Of a stretch of 64,000 nucleotides of DNA, positions 24,079 through 33,872 are shown piece by piece. The notes beneath the pieces were generated by a model. The model had not been told where the DNA came from and did no database searches. It saw nothing but the letters and a program-made list of their open reading frames with translations. The number at the start of each line of letters is the position of its first letter. Position 1 is the stretch's first letter. The position numbers and the translations under genes were made by a program. Source of the stretch: Cornus controversa (Eukaryota; Streptophyta; Magnoliopsida; Cornales; Cornaceae); the NCBI GenBank assembly GCA_026545225.1, contig CM048849.1, positions 32,250,336-32,314,335 of the forward strand, written 5' to 3'.

Positions 24079-25662
24079 TGATAGGCGTTGAATATTACGC
24101 ATTCTAGCCTCTTAACTTATGTATTTTATTCTCTTAGTGATAGATTATTTTGTGATTTTACTTTGTTTTAGTGTTTTCTGTATTTTCAGGGCCTTAATGA
24201 TTATTTCAGTTAAAACCGTGCTTTTGGGTTTTTAAAGAAGACATCCAAGATGGTGAGATGAAGCCTACATCAAGGAGATTCACTCAACCATTTATTTCAA
24301 CTCAAATCAGCCCAAGAAAGAGGTCCAAGAGAATTACAACTGTTTAAGAAGGTTTCGGGCCTGAAGCCCAAATCTGCGCATAATGCAGTCTTAATCCCGT
24401 TTTGGAAAACGGACCAGAAGTCTTATTTCTGAGCCTCAAATCGACATTATCCCCGGCAACGGCGCCAAAAATTGATTCTGCACACTTTTGTATTTCACAA
24501 AAATTCCGTGAATCGGACTTCTAGTGGGTCAAAAGTCGGGCCGAACAAAAATTGATTCTGCACACTTTTGTATTTCACGAAAATTCCGTGAATCGGACTT
24601 CTAGTGGGTCAAAATTCGGGCCGAAGTCAGCAGGAAAAACCCACCTGATTAGTGCTGCGGGAAACCCTAATTAATTCCTAATTGGATTAGGACTTTGGTG
24701 TATTCTCTTGGGGAATAAAGGGAAGACTTGGAGGCTGAATTGGGAGAGCTTACACAGAGATTGGAGAGTCTGAGATGGCTGAAGAGAACAGAACATATTG
24801 CAGAGCCATTGGAGAACGAAGTCATACGCGTAATTCAGAAAGATAATGTCTTCTTCCTCAACAGTTGAAGCTTCTTCTTCTACCATGAGCGGCTAGTTCA
24901 TCCACTAGGGTTTTGATGTAGCCCTAACAAAGCATCAATGGTTTGATTATTTTAATTATTGGGGACCTTTATATACATGCATAGATTGTGTAATTGTGAG
25001 GATTCTTATTAATGAATTGAGCAATAAAAGTCTTGTAAATTCAATCTCAATGATTTCTTATCTTGTCTTAGATATTTAGTTGTTGTTATTGAACTCAATC
25101 TCTTTTGTTTTCTGTGATCATGAGAGAGATTATTACACAATGGTAATCACTGAATATATTATTATGAGCTTTGATGGATTATGCCTAGAGAAGATGAACC
25201 ATACTGCACCCTAGATTAGAGTAGTTAGGCAGATGGCCCATGCCAATCGAAGATAGTCCATGGCTTAGCCTTAATCATATGTTATCTTCTTGACGGATGA
25301 AGGTGTACTTGTAGCCACCGACACCACTTATGCATGATGTAATTCCCCTATAGTTGATTCAATTGACCATTGATTGTGGAGTTAGTGGTGAAGTCAAACA
25401 CCCTAGGTTTCTCTCTTATTATCTTCATTATTTGTTTACCTTTGATTTATTTTATTTTATCTTTTTAATTAGTTAAAAATCAGAATTCTTTTCTTATAAA
25501 TTTAATTAGAATTAGTTCTGTGTTCCAACTCATCAGAACATAATCCCTGAGGTACGATACCCATTCCTTTCGATAGCCCTATTCTGCAAGGAATTCGTTC
25601 TATTGCGAAGTGTGGAAATTTTTAATTGATATACTTTTTGAGTCACACTCACACACGAATCA
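24079..25662 (+). repeat. 5' LTR of the inner element (1,584 bp, with a 78-bp net gain)
   Basis: Runs from TGATAGGCGTTGAAT to CACACACGAATCA. Compared with the 3' LTR it is 78 bp longer. At 24450-24546 the sequence CCCCGGCAACGGCGCCA is followed by AAAATTGATTC and a segment that is then repeated in tandem (each copy AAAATTGATTCTGCACAC to GGGCCGAA). The region is otherwise collinear with the 3' LTR. Confidence 0.9.
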
Positions 25663-25667
25663 ATTTT

Positions 25668-25685
25668 TGGCGCCGTTGCCGGGGA
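25668..25685 (+). other. Primer-binding site, tRNA-Asp
   Basis: TGGCGCCGTTGCCGGGGA is a full 18-base complement to the 3' end of plant tRNA-Asp(GUC), starting five bases after the LTR. Confidence 0.93.
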
Positions 25686-25806
25686 TTATCTATTTGATTG
25701 ATTGGATTTTACAGAATTAGTTTTAATTGGATTTTTAGTTTAGGAAATTTTTATATTTTATTTTTAATTTTGTTTTTGTTTTCTTTTCAGGTGCTTTTGG
25801 TAATAT

Positions 25807-28800
25807 ATGCAAGGTCGTCGTTCTGTGGCTGATCCTTTGATACCTCTTGATCCTGAGCCTGAACGTACTCTTAGACAACAGAGGAACATCCCTGTTGACA
25901 CCAGTGTGCAAGAGGAAGAAATAATTGAAGACATGGCAGAAGAGAGGAATAATAACCGTGTTCCTAATGCTGATGGAGAAAGAGCTAGATTGCTTAGGGA
26001 CTACTATGTTCCTGAGACATATACCTCGCCAGCAGGTTTTCAACTGCCCAATGTCACAGCACAGAATTATGAGATCAAGTCCAGCATTATTCAGATGCTA
26101 CCATCTTATTTTGGGCTGACTCAAGAAGACCCTTACAAGCATCTGGATGACTTCATTGAAGTGTGCTCAACTACAAAAATTCACAACTTCTCTGAAGATG
26201 CTTTCAGAATGAGACTTTTTCCATTCTCTTTGAAAGACAAAGCAAAGTATTGGTTCAACTCTCTACCGGCTGGTTCTATCACGACTTGGACTCAGATGCA
26301 ACATGAGTTTCTCAAGAAGTATTTTCCGATAGGGAAGACCAATCAGTTTAGACGTGCTATCACTGATTTCTCCCAACATGAGGGGGAACAATTTTATGAG
26401 ACATGGGAAAGATTCAAGGACCTTCTTAGGAAGTGTCCCCATCATCAAGTTCCTAAGTGGCAACTAGTGCAGAGTTTTCATGAAGGGCTCACAGAAGCCA
26501 ACAGACAGATGGTTGATGCGTCCTGTGGAGGTACTTTTATGTTGAAGAGTGAAGAAGAGGCATGGACCCTATTTGAAAATCTTAGTGACAACTCTCTACA
26601 ACATGTGTCCTCTACTCGTTCTAGCAGACCTGCCACTACCAGGAAGACTGATGGGATTTTTGAGGTTGGTGCTTCAGAAGCTATGCCAACTGATATTGAT
26701 TTAATTGCACAGAAGGTAGCAGCAATTATGGCTGCCAATCAAACTCCTTCTGCTTCAAATTCTTCATTGCTAGGCCCTTGTGAATTCTGCTCTAGTCCTA
26801 TGCATAATGTGAGCAATTGTCCTTCAATGGGGCAATTTTCTGATATTCAACATGAGCAAGTTCAAGCCACTTTCACTGGACCAATGAACCCTCCACGAGG
26901 TAATACTTACAATCCCACATGGAGGAATCATCCTGGTTTTTCTTACAGTAACCAAGGGGCAGCAATGCAACCATCATATCAACCTAGGACTTTTGTGCCT
27001 CAACAGCAATATCAAACACAAAGTCCTATGGCCCAAAGAATTTCTACTATTGAAGACAAGCTGACTTTTACCTTGTCTAAATTTGACAAGCTTGATTCTC
27101 TTATAGAGACAGTGCAAGCTACTGCAGCAACAGTACAATCTACAGTTCAGCTAGTGCACTCGCATTCTCAATCCATTGCCAAACTGGAATCTCAGTTTGG
27201 ACAGCTTGCTACTTCATTGAGTAGAAGAGAAGAAGGGAAGCTCCCTAGTCAACCAATTGCTAATCCAAGAGGGATGCAAGCTTCCACAAGCAACCCACAC
27301 CATGAGCAAGTTCAAGCCATTACCACTTTGAGAAGTGGGAAAATAATTGACAATAAGGTGGGTGAAAAGAAAGAAGAAGAAAAAATCACAAGTCCAAGTG
27401 CTGAAATTCCTTATGAGCCCAAGGCTCCTTTCCCACAACGTTTTCTTGAAGCATCTAAATTGGGGAAGCAAGGGGATAAGCTGCATGACATGATGGAGGT
27501 GTTTCGCCAAGTGAAGATTAATTTGCCACTCCTTGATGCCATCAAGCAAATTCCTCCTTATGCAAAATTTTTGAAGGACTTGTGCACTCAGAAAAGGCAT
27601 TCTAAAAGCCATGTGCCAAAGAAAGTAATGCTGCCACAACAAGTAAGTTCAATAATTCAGCAGTGTACTCCTCCCAAGTACAAAGATCCTGGTGCTCCAA
27701 CTATCTCATGCATTATTGGGGAGCACCATGTGGATAAAGCTCTTCTTGATTTGGGTGCAAGTGTGAATTTGCTACCCTATTCAGTTTACTTACAATTGGG
27801 CTTGGGAGAATTGAAGCCTACCTCGGTGGTATTACAATTTGCAGACAGATCAACAAAGCAACCCCGAGGGATCATAGAAGATGTGCTCATTAAAGTGGAC
27901 AAGTTCTACTTTCCTGTTGATTTCATTGTACTTGACACTGAGCCGGTTCACAATCCGAATAGGCACATTCCTGTGATCCTTGGTCGACCTTTCTTAGCTA
28001 CTGCTGATGCTTGCATAAATTGTAGGTCGGGGATCATGGATATTTCTTTTGGCAACATGAATGTCAAGCTTAATGTGTTCAATGCTATCCAACACCCTCC
28101 AGATCAGAGTGATGTGTTCTCCATGGATGATATTGATGAATGTGTGGAGGAATTTGTTTCATCCTCTATATCTCGAAACTCCCTGGAGGTATGTAAGTCA
28201 TTTTATGACTTTGAAAACACTAATGATGAAGGGTTGTGTGAAGAGGTGCATGCTATGCTGGAAGTGGATGCTATTCAGAATACTCCACCATGGAGAATTC
28301 CAATTGAGCCACTACCTTTTCTCTCTAGCACTCCCTTAGTGCCTTCATTGGATTCCCCTCCAGAATTAGAGTTGAAGCCTTTGCCTGACAAATTGAAGTA
28401 TGTATTCTTGGGGGCACAGAAAACTCTTCCTGTTATAATTGCCTCTGATCTGACAGAAATTCAAGAGAAGAGCTTAGTAGAGGTTTTATACCAACATCGG
28501 GAAGCAATTGGATGGAGTGTTGCTGATCTTAAGGGCATTGATCCCTCAGTTTGCATGCACAAAATCCATTTGGAAGAAGGATGTAAGCCAACTAGAGAGG
28601 CTCAGAGGCGGTTGAACCCCAACATGAAGGAGGTGGTAAAGAAAGAGGTTGTCAAGTTACTTGATGCAGGAATCATTTATCCAATTTCTGATAGCACATG
28701 GGTGAGTCCGACACAAGTGGTTCCAAAGAAATTTGGTCTTACCATTGTCCCTAATTCCATGGGAGAGCTTGTCCCACAACGTACTGCCACAGGATGGCGT

Positions 28801-30069
28801 GTTTGCATTGATTACAGAAAGCTCAATTCTATGACAAGAAAGGATCATTTCCCCCTTCCATTCATTGACCAAATACTTGAAAGGTTAGCTGGTCAGAGTT
28901 ATTATTGCTTTCTGGATGGTTACTCTGGTTATAACCAAGTAGCTATGGATCCAGAAGATCAAGAGAAGACCACTTTCACTTGTCCCTTTGGTACTTTTGC
29001 GTATCGTCGTATGCCTTTTGGATTATGTAATGCTCCGGTTACATTCCAGAGGTGTATGATGGCCATCTTTTCTGACATGGTGGAAAAATTCTTGGAGGTG
29101 TTTATGGATGATTTCTCTGTTTTTGGATTATCTTTTGAACATTGTTTGAGCAATTTATCACTTGTGCTTCAAAGGTGCCGAGAACGGAATCTGGTACTTA
29201 GTTGGGAGAAGAGCCATTTTATGGTAAAAGAAGGTATTGTATTGGGCCATATTGTTTCAGAGAGGGGCATTGAAGTTGATAAAGCAAAGATCGACCTAAT
29301 TGCAACTCTGCCTCATCCAACTTCGGTAAGGCAAGTTCGATCTTTCTTAGGCCATGCAGGGTTCTATAGAAGATTCATCAAGGATTTCAGTAAAGTAGCT
29401 CGACCATTGTGCCATTTGTTATCTAAGGATGTTCCCTTTATCTTTGATGAAGAGTGTGTGAAAGCTTTTGAAAAGCTTCGGTCTCTGTTATCCTCGGCAC
29501 CAATCATGCAGTCTCCAAAATGGGCTGTACCTTTTGAAATCATGTGTGATGCCTCTGATTATGCAGTGGGAGCTGTGTTGGGACAGAGAGAAGAGAAACG
29601 ACCACATGTCATCTACTACGCTAGTAAGACTCTCTCTGATGCTCAACTCAATTATACCACCACAGAGAAAGAACTTCTAGCTGTAGTGTTTGCCTTGGAC
29701 AAGTTTCGTTCTTATTTATTGGGATCCAAGGTGGTTGTCTATTTTGATCATGCAGCGTTGAGACATTTATTGGCAAAGAAAGAAACCAAACTGCGTCTTA
29801 TTCGGTGGATTTTATTGCTGCAAGAATTTGATTTGGAGATAAAAGACAAAAAGGGGACGGAGAATGTGGTTGCAGATCATTTATCTCGAATCGAGTTTGA
29901 GCCGGTGATCGATGCATTACCTATTCGAAACTCATTCCCGGATGAGCAATTGTTTGAAATCAATTTGATGAAAGTTAATGGCCAAAGGTTGAAACAGTGT
30001 GTGGAAGGATGTGTGCCAAGAAGAGACGTGGAGTCCGTCGACTTGACGGATCCCGTCTATCCGACTTAA
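25807..30069 (+). CDS. Gag-protease-RT-RNase H polyprotein lacking integrase (Athila-type)
   Basis: This single open frame of 1,420 codons encodes the capsid and replication proteins of the inner retrotransposon. Gag core at about 70-260 (SLKDKAKYWFNSLPAG); zinc knuckle CEFCSSPMHNVSNC at 325-338 (CX2CX4HX4C); long linker; retropepsin site LLDLGAS with the aspartate at 648; reverse transcriptase at about 960-1180 with aspartates at 1037 (FLDGYSGYNQ) and 1101-1102 (VFMDDFSVFG); RNase H from about 1240 (IMCDASDYAVGAVLG, aspartate 1248; TTTEKELLAVVFALD; VVADHLSR). After FPDEQLFEIN at about 1385 the protein goes straight to VNGQRLKQCVEG, which in the outer element is the end of integrase. The whole zinc-binding and catalytic DDE integrase is therefore absent, without any frame break. 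I chose the first Met; it follows the LTR by about 145 bp. Confidence 0.93.
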   Translation: MQGRRSVADPLIPLDPEPERTLRQQRNIPVDTSVQEEEIIEDMAEERNNNRVPNADGERARLLRDYYVPETYTSPAGFQLPNVTAQNYEIKSSIIQMLPSYFGLTQEDPYKHLDDFIEVCSTTKIHNFSEDAFRMRLFPFSLKDKAKYWFNSLPAGSITTWTQMQHEFLKKYFPIGKTNQFRRAITDFSQHEGEQFYETWERFKDLLRKCPHHQVPKWQLVQSFHEGLTEANRQMVDASCGGTFMLKSEEEAWTLFENLSDNSLQHVSSTRSSRPATTRKTDGIFEVGASEAMPTDIDLIAQKVAAIMAANQTPSASNSSLLGPCEFCSSPMHNVSNCPSMGQFSDIQHEQVQATFTGPMNPPRGNTYNPTWRNHPGFSYSNQGAAMQPSYQPRTFVPQQQYQTQSPMAQRISTIEDKLTFTLSKFDKLDSLIETVQATAATVQSTVQLVHSHSQSIAKLESQFGQLATSLSRREEGKLPSQPIANPRGMQASTSNPHHEQVQAITTLRSGKIIDNKVGEKKEEEKITSPSAEIPYEPKAPFPQRFLEASKLGKQGDKLHDMMEVFRQVKINLPLLDAIKQIPPYAKFLKDLCTQKRHSKSHVPKKVMLPQQVSSIIQQCTPPKYKDPGAPTISCIIGEHHVDKALLDLGASVNLLPYSVYLQLGLGELKPTSVVLQFADRSTKQPRGIIEDVLIKVDKFYFPVDFIVLDTEPVHNPNRHIPVILGRPFLATADACINCRSGIMDISFGNMNVKLNVFNAIQHPPDQSDVFSMDDIDECVEEFVSSSISRNSLEVCKSFYDFENTNDEGLCEEVHAMLEVDAIQNTPPWRIPIEPLPFLSSTPLVPSLDSPPELELKPLPDKLKYVFLGAQKTLPVIIASDLTEIQEKSLVEVLYQHREAIGWSVADLKGIDPSVCMHKIHLEEGCKPTREAQRRLNPNMKEVVKKEVVKLLDAGIIYPISDSTWVSPTQVVPKKFGLTIVPNSMGELVPQRTATGWRVCIDYRKLNSMTRKDHFPLPFIDQILERLAGQSYYCFLDGYSGYNQVAMDPEDQEKTTFTCPFGTFAYRRMPFGLCNAPVTFQRCMMAIFSDMVEKFLEVFMDDFSVFGLSFEHCLSNLSLVLQRCRERNLVLSWEKSHFMVKEGIVLGHIVSERGIEVDKAKIDLIATLPHPTSVRQVRSFLGHAGFYRRFIKDFSKVARPLCHLLSKDVPFIFDEECVKAFEKLRSLLSSAPIMQSPKWAVPFEIMCDASDYAVGAVLGQREEKRPHVIYYASKTLSDAQLNYTTTEKELLAVVFALDKFRSYLLGSKVVVYFDHAALRHLLAKKETKLRLIRWILLLQEFDLEIKDKKGTENVVADHLSRIEFEPVIDALPIRNSFPDEQLFEINLMKVNGQRLKQCVEGCVPRRDVESVDLTDPVYPT

Positions 30070-30959
30070 TCCCTTCGGAGAGTCAATCGTCTCCTACGGA
30101 CGTTAAATAGTAGGTTTTGTATGTATTTCTATACTTTATTTCTTTTAGTTTTCTTTAATTTTAATTTTTGATTCTAGTTTTCTTAGGTTTTTCTTCAATT
30201 CTAGTTGCGTTTTAATGTTTTTTCTTTGAGTTTTTGATGTATAAGTTGCTTCCGGAGGATGCCAAGAGGTGTACCAAGGTATTCGGACTCAAGACGGGTG
30301 AAAAATCGTGCTCTCGGTCGACCTTGGGCGATGGAGACTCAAAAATATCAAGTCTCGGTCGACCTTGGGCGATGGAGGGTCCAGCAGGGCATCAGAAGGG
30401 GGATCGATCGCCCCATTTAAGGGGGATCGATCGCCCCATTGTTTTTCAAGAAATCACCCACCAGCAGGTGGGCGATCGATCGCCCATCCTTGGGGGGATC
30501 GATCGCCCAAGGTAAAAATGTGGGCTGCCCGAATTGTTTTGGTATTTAAAGCTTCCTTATCCTCCTATGTTGCTACTACTTGCATCCTAAGCCTCTTTGA
30601 ACTCCAATTCAAGTCCTACATCATCCGGAAAACTAATTTCTTCAATTAGTGATTATTATACAAGGATTCAACATTGATCAACATCAACTTCAACATCAAA
30701 GGGGATCAAAAATCACTAGTTCTCAAAGGAAGCTCACACTTTTTCAAGTTCAACATCAAAGTAAGTGAAGTTTTTCCTTGAAGAAATTGTTCAAATCTTT
30801 TTGAGGGCTTTTGAAGACCAAGTTTGGGGGATCAATTTGGTGCAATTACTTGTTCGATTTGGGTGGAAAAATTGCCGGAAAAAGGAGGTTGAAGGTTACA
30901 AAAGAATTGTGCACACCAAGTGTTCGATTTAATTCCTCAACCACACTTTTTCTACTTCT
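30070..30959 (+). other. Spacer between pol and env-like frame with palindrome cluster
   Basis: Non-coding. At 30300-30520 it carries two copies of CTCGGTCGACCTTGGGCGAT and four copies of a GATCGATCGCCC palindrome (for example GGGGGATCGATCGCCCC and GGGCGATCGATCGCCC). The remainder is AT-rich leader DNA before the env-like start. The short open frames at 30234-30649 come from the repeats and are not convincing genes. Confidence 0.7.
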
Positions 30960-32027
30960 ATGGCACCAAAGAGAGCAAGTCACCAAGATGCTTCAAGTTC
31001 ACGTAATCCTCGCCGAGCGAGGAATGATCCGACCACAGGTTCTTCACGATCTCGCCGAGACGGTATTCAAGAGAGATGGCATCCAAGGGCGTTGAATTTC
31101 GAAACAACGTTTGACATAGCCGAACTGTATGGTATGTTTCCCGAAACACGATGGGGGATTTCCGACATCCGTCGTCGTCGGTCGGCATCCATTTTTGTTC
31201 CACTCTCATCTACCATTTACCCGAGGCTTGTCAAGGTATTTTATCAAAACTTAATACCAAAACCAGATGAGCGGGATGTGCTTACTTCTTCCGTAGATGG
31301 AACAATAGTTCGAGTTGACATGTCATCCATTGCCATTGCCATGGGTTGTCCTCATGAATGCCCAGCTGATTTATCTCATATCTACACTCCTTTACCCGAT
31401 GAGTTGTCGGTGGGCAATGTGGTTGCACGATTGTGTGCCAACCAATTTTCCGGGCCAAAAAGGAATGCAGCTTCAAAGTCTTCAATGCCAAATCATTTAT
31501 GGTTCCTTGACGCTGTTCTACTCAAGAATGTATGTCCAATTGGACATAAAACCGAAAGACGTCAAGAGTTCCTTCGATCATTATATGCTATACATTTTGG
31601 GCATTGGCTGTCATTCCCACAGATTGTCTGGGGCCAGATGGAGAAATTCTATTCCAAAGTTGTGGCCAAGGTACCAGACAGTGCAAGTGACTGGGAGTTT
31701 CCATTTCCTACTCTTATTCACCAGTTGCTTGTAACACAGGGGTATGCAGTCCACGAGGACGAGCTTGCCTTTCCACATGACCTTCATTATGGCACGCATG
31801 ACTGGAACTTGAGTCGATCTCATATGCACCAGAGAGTCATAACGGCGCCTGGTGAGGTATCTCGGTTGGCCCAAGGAGGAGAGCATGTAGATGTACCACC
31901 ACCGGTGGACGATCCAGAGGAGATGGAGGCAGAGGAAGAGGAAGTGCATGCACAGGCTGGTGGCCATGATTATCAATACTTAGAAGGGCAGATTGCTGGG
32001 TTGACAGCCCAGTTTGGCACCTTATAG
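30960..32027 (+). CDS. Athila env-like / plant-transposon ORF of the inner element
   Basis: This 355-codon frame lies 3' of pol, where Athila-type elements carry an additional, poorly understood gene sometimes called env-like. The body from about residue 75 (YPRLVKVFYQNL, then a short variable loop and VRVDMSSIAIAMGCP) fits the family of putative plant transposon proteins found in these elements. A basic, Arg-rich N-terminus (about 1-40) could bind nucleic acid or direct nuclear entry. A Pro/acidic stretch and a Gln/Leu-rich probable coiled coil end the protein. There is no signal peptide or clear membrane segment, so a true envelope role is not supported. The frame stops at a TAG (32025-32027) but stays open for 51 further codons of similar character to a TGA at 32181, suggesting a recent nonsense change or a readthrough site. 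Confidence 0.75.
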   Translation: MAPKRASHQDASSSRNPRRARNDPTTGSSRSRRDGIQERWHPRALNFETTFDIAELYGMFPETRWGISDIRRRRSASIFVPLSSTIYPRLVKVFYQNLIPKPDERDVLTSSVDGTIVRVDMSSIAIAMGCPHECPADLSHIYTPLPDELSVGNVVARLCANQFSGPKRNAASKSSMPNHLWFLDAVLLKNVCPIGHKTERRQEFLRSLYAIHFGHWLSFPQIVWGQMEKFYSKVVAKVPDSASDWEFPFPTLIHQLLVTQGYAVHEDELAFPHDLHYGTHDWNLSRSHMHQRVITAPGEVSRLAQGGEHVDVPPPVDDPEEMEAEEEEVHAQAGGHDYQYLEGQIAGLTAQFGTL

Positions 32028-32183
32028 ACAGAGGTCTCCACACAGTTTGGTGCAATGAGAGCAGAGATGGCGGATCACTTTCGTGACACTCGCCAAGAGC
32101 AACTAGAGATGAGGAGGATGATGCGTGCACTGATGCGCCAAGCAAACTTAGATCCGGATGCTCAGTCACCACCACATCCTTGA

Positions 32184-33860
32184 CAGGAAGGTAACCATCT
32201 TTTGTATGTTATTTTATTTTTAGTTTTTATTTTTTTTATTTTTCTTTTTATAGTTAGATTTTTATAAATAAAAAAAAAAGGCAACAAATATAAAAAAATA
32301 TATATAAAAAAAAAAATTGAAAAATGAAAACAAATATTTTATTTTATTTTTTTTTAGGATTTTTCTCTTTCATATTTATTTTCACCCATACTATTTTCAC
32401 TTGATCTTTGGGGTATAGTGGTTGTTTTGACAGATTGCAACATCCAAGTTTGGGAGTGTGCTTGCATTGCCTTCGTGCTCATGATGTACTCTATTTTCTT
32501 TCCCCTACTCCATGATCCCGGTAATATCGTTCTTACTCTTCTCTATGCTTTAATTGGGTGTCCATTGAGGACAATGTACAGTTTAAGTTTGGGGGTGAGG
32601 CGATGCCTATTTATGTGCTTTATTGCATATGGGGAAAATTTGTGAAATTCTTCTTGTATTAGGATTTTTATTTTATTTTATTTTCTTAGTTTGTTTATTT
32701 TATTTTATTTTGTTTTATTTTTAGATAGAATGTTTTGACATGATTCAAAGGATTAATACCTTATGTAGGTGCATAACTTGCACTTTTTGAGTATGTTTTA
32801 AATTCTTGGAACTGTGGTTTGAATTATGTGGTTTTAATCATGGTTTGCAATAACATGCTTTGGAGTGATTAATTTTAGTTTCCTTACATGCACAAACACA
32901 CTAGCATAGTCTTATGGGGTATAAGCTGTGGTTTTGAGTTATTGAGTTACATATGCTTGATATTAATTAGTATCTCTTGAGAATGAGTACCGATAATGTG
33001 TTATACTTGACTTCAATGAAAAAAAAAAGAAAGAAAAGAAAAGAAGTGAAAAAAAAAGTGATGAATAAGCAAATCAATTTGATCCTTTTCATGAGTAACC
33101 GGGCCTCTATGCCTCAGGAAGCACGGAGTGTTCGCGTCAAAAGTGAAAGGGTGAGAAAAGATGGGCATTGGTTGTCTTGATTTGTAGCCTGATTGATTCG
33201 AGTAATTAGGTCTTCAGGGTATCTTAAAGCCTAGTGCCCTAAAGCCGTCTGGTTTGGGAGTCACTGACTGAAAGCTTGCTACATGGATCTTTTAGAAAGC
33301 TTAATAAATCAAGACATTGCACAACCAATAAAGCAATGAAAAAAAAGAATTGAAAAAAAAAATGAAAAAGTCATCTATGCATGTTGGGAAGTATGAGTTC
33401 AATAAGGGGAGCTAGTGAGTTGAAAGGGTATGTGCATTAATATATTCAGAGTTTGGTTATGCTACATGAGATGACTGCTAGTTCACTTTACACGAGGGAG
33501 CTAGAGTCGATTACTTTGATATATGTTGATGTGAATTATGCATGGGAACCATTGATTTGAATTATAGAATTTGAAAGTTTGAAATTATTCTTGAATGCAA
33601 GTTTGTAACTATATATTGTAATCTTCTTCTTGAATTAATGTTGAAACAAAATTTTGAATGTTTGTGGGTAACATTTCTGGAAACCCTCACGAGACTATAC
33701 TCGTCCACTAGGGGGAACCTAGGGGTTTAAAGGCTTGTTGCATATGCTAAATGCAATCGTTTCTCCCACGAAAGTGGAGTTTGGTAGTTTAGTTAGTATT
33801 TGTTAGTTTCCTTTGTTTTAGTTTTGTTTTATTCTATTGCTAAGGGACTAGCAATATGTA
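32184..33860 (+). other. 3' non-coding region of the inner element
   Basis: AT-rich and A- or T-run-rich DNA (32.2-33.0 kb) followed by blocks conserved with the outer element: about 33100-33150, 33181-33330 (phrase GCCCTAAAGCCGTCTGGTTT) and 33660-33800 (AACCTAGGGGTTTAAAGGCT). The open frame at 32977-33180 is fortuitous. Confidence 0.6.
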
Positions 33861-33872
33861 AGTTTGGGGGTG
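33861..33872 (+). other. Polypurine tract of the inner element
   Basis: AGTTTGGGGGTG directly abuts the 3' LTR. An identical string abuts the outer element's 3' LTR at 45049-45060. The run of purines is the expected plus-strand priming site. Confidence 0.85.

Noticed and set aside
24450-24468. A tRNA-Asp gene
   Set aside because: Only the last 17-19 bases of the tRNA match; there is no cloverleaf or upstream half.
30234-30649. Two overlapping frames with Gly/Arg/Pro-rich peptides
   Set aside because: They are translations of the GATCGATC palindrome cluster in a non-coding retrotransposon spacer.
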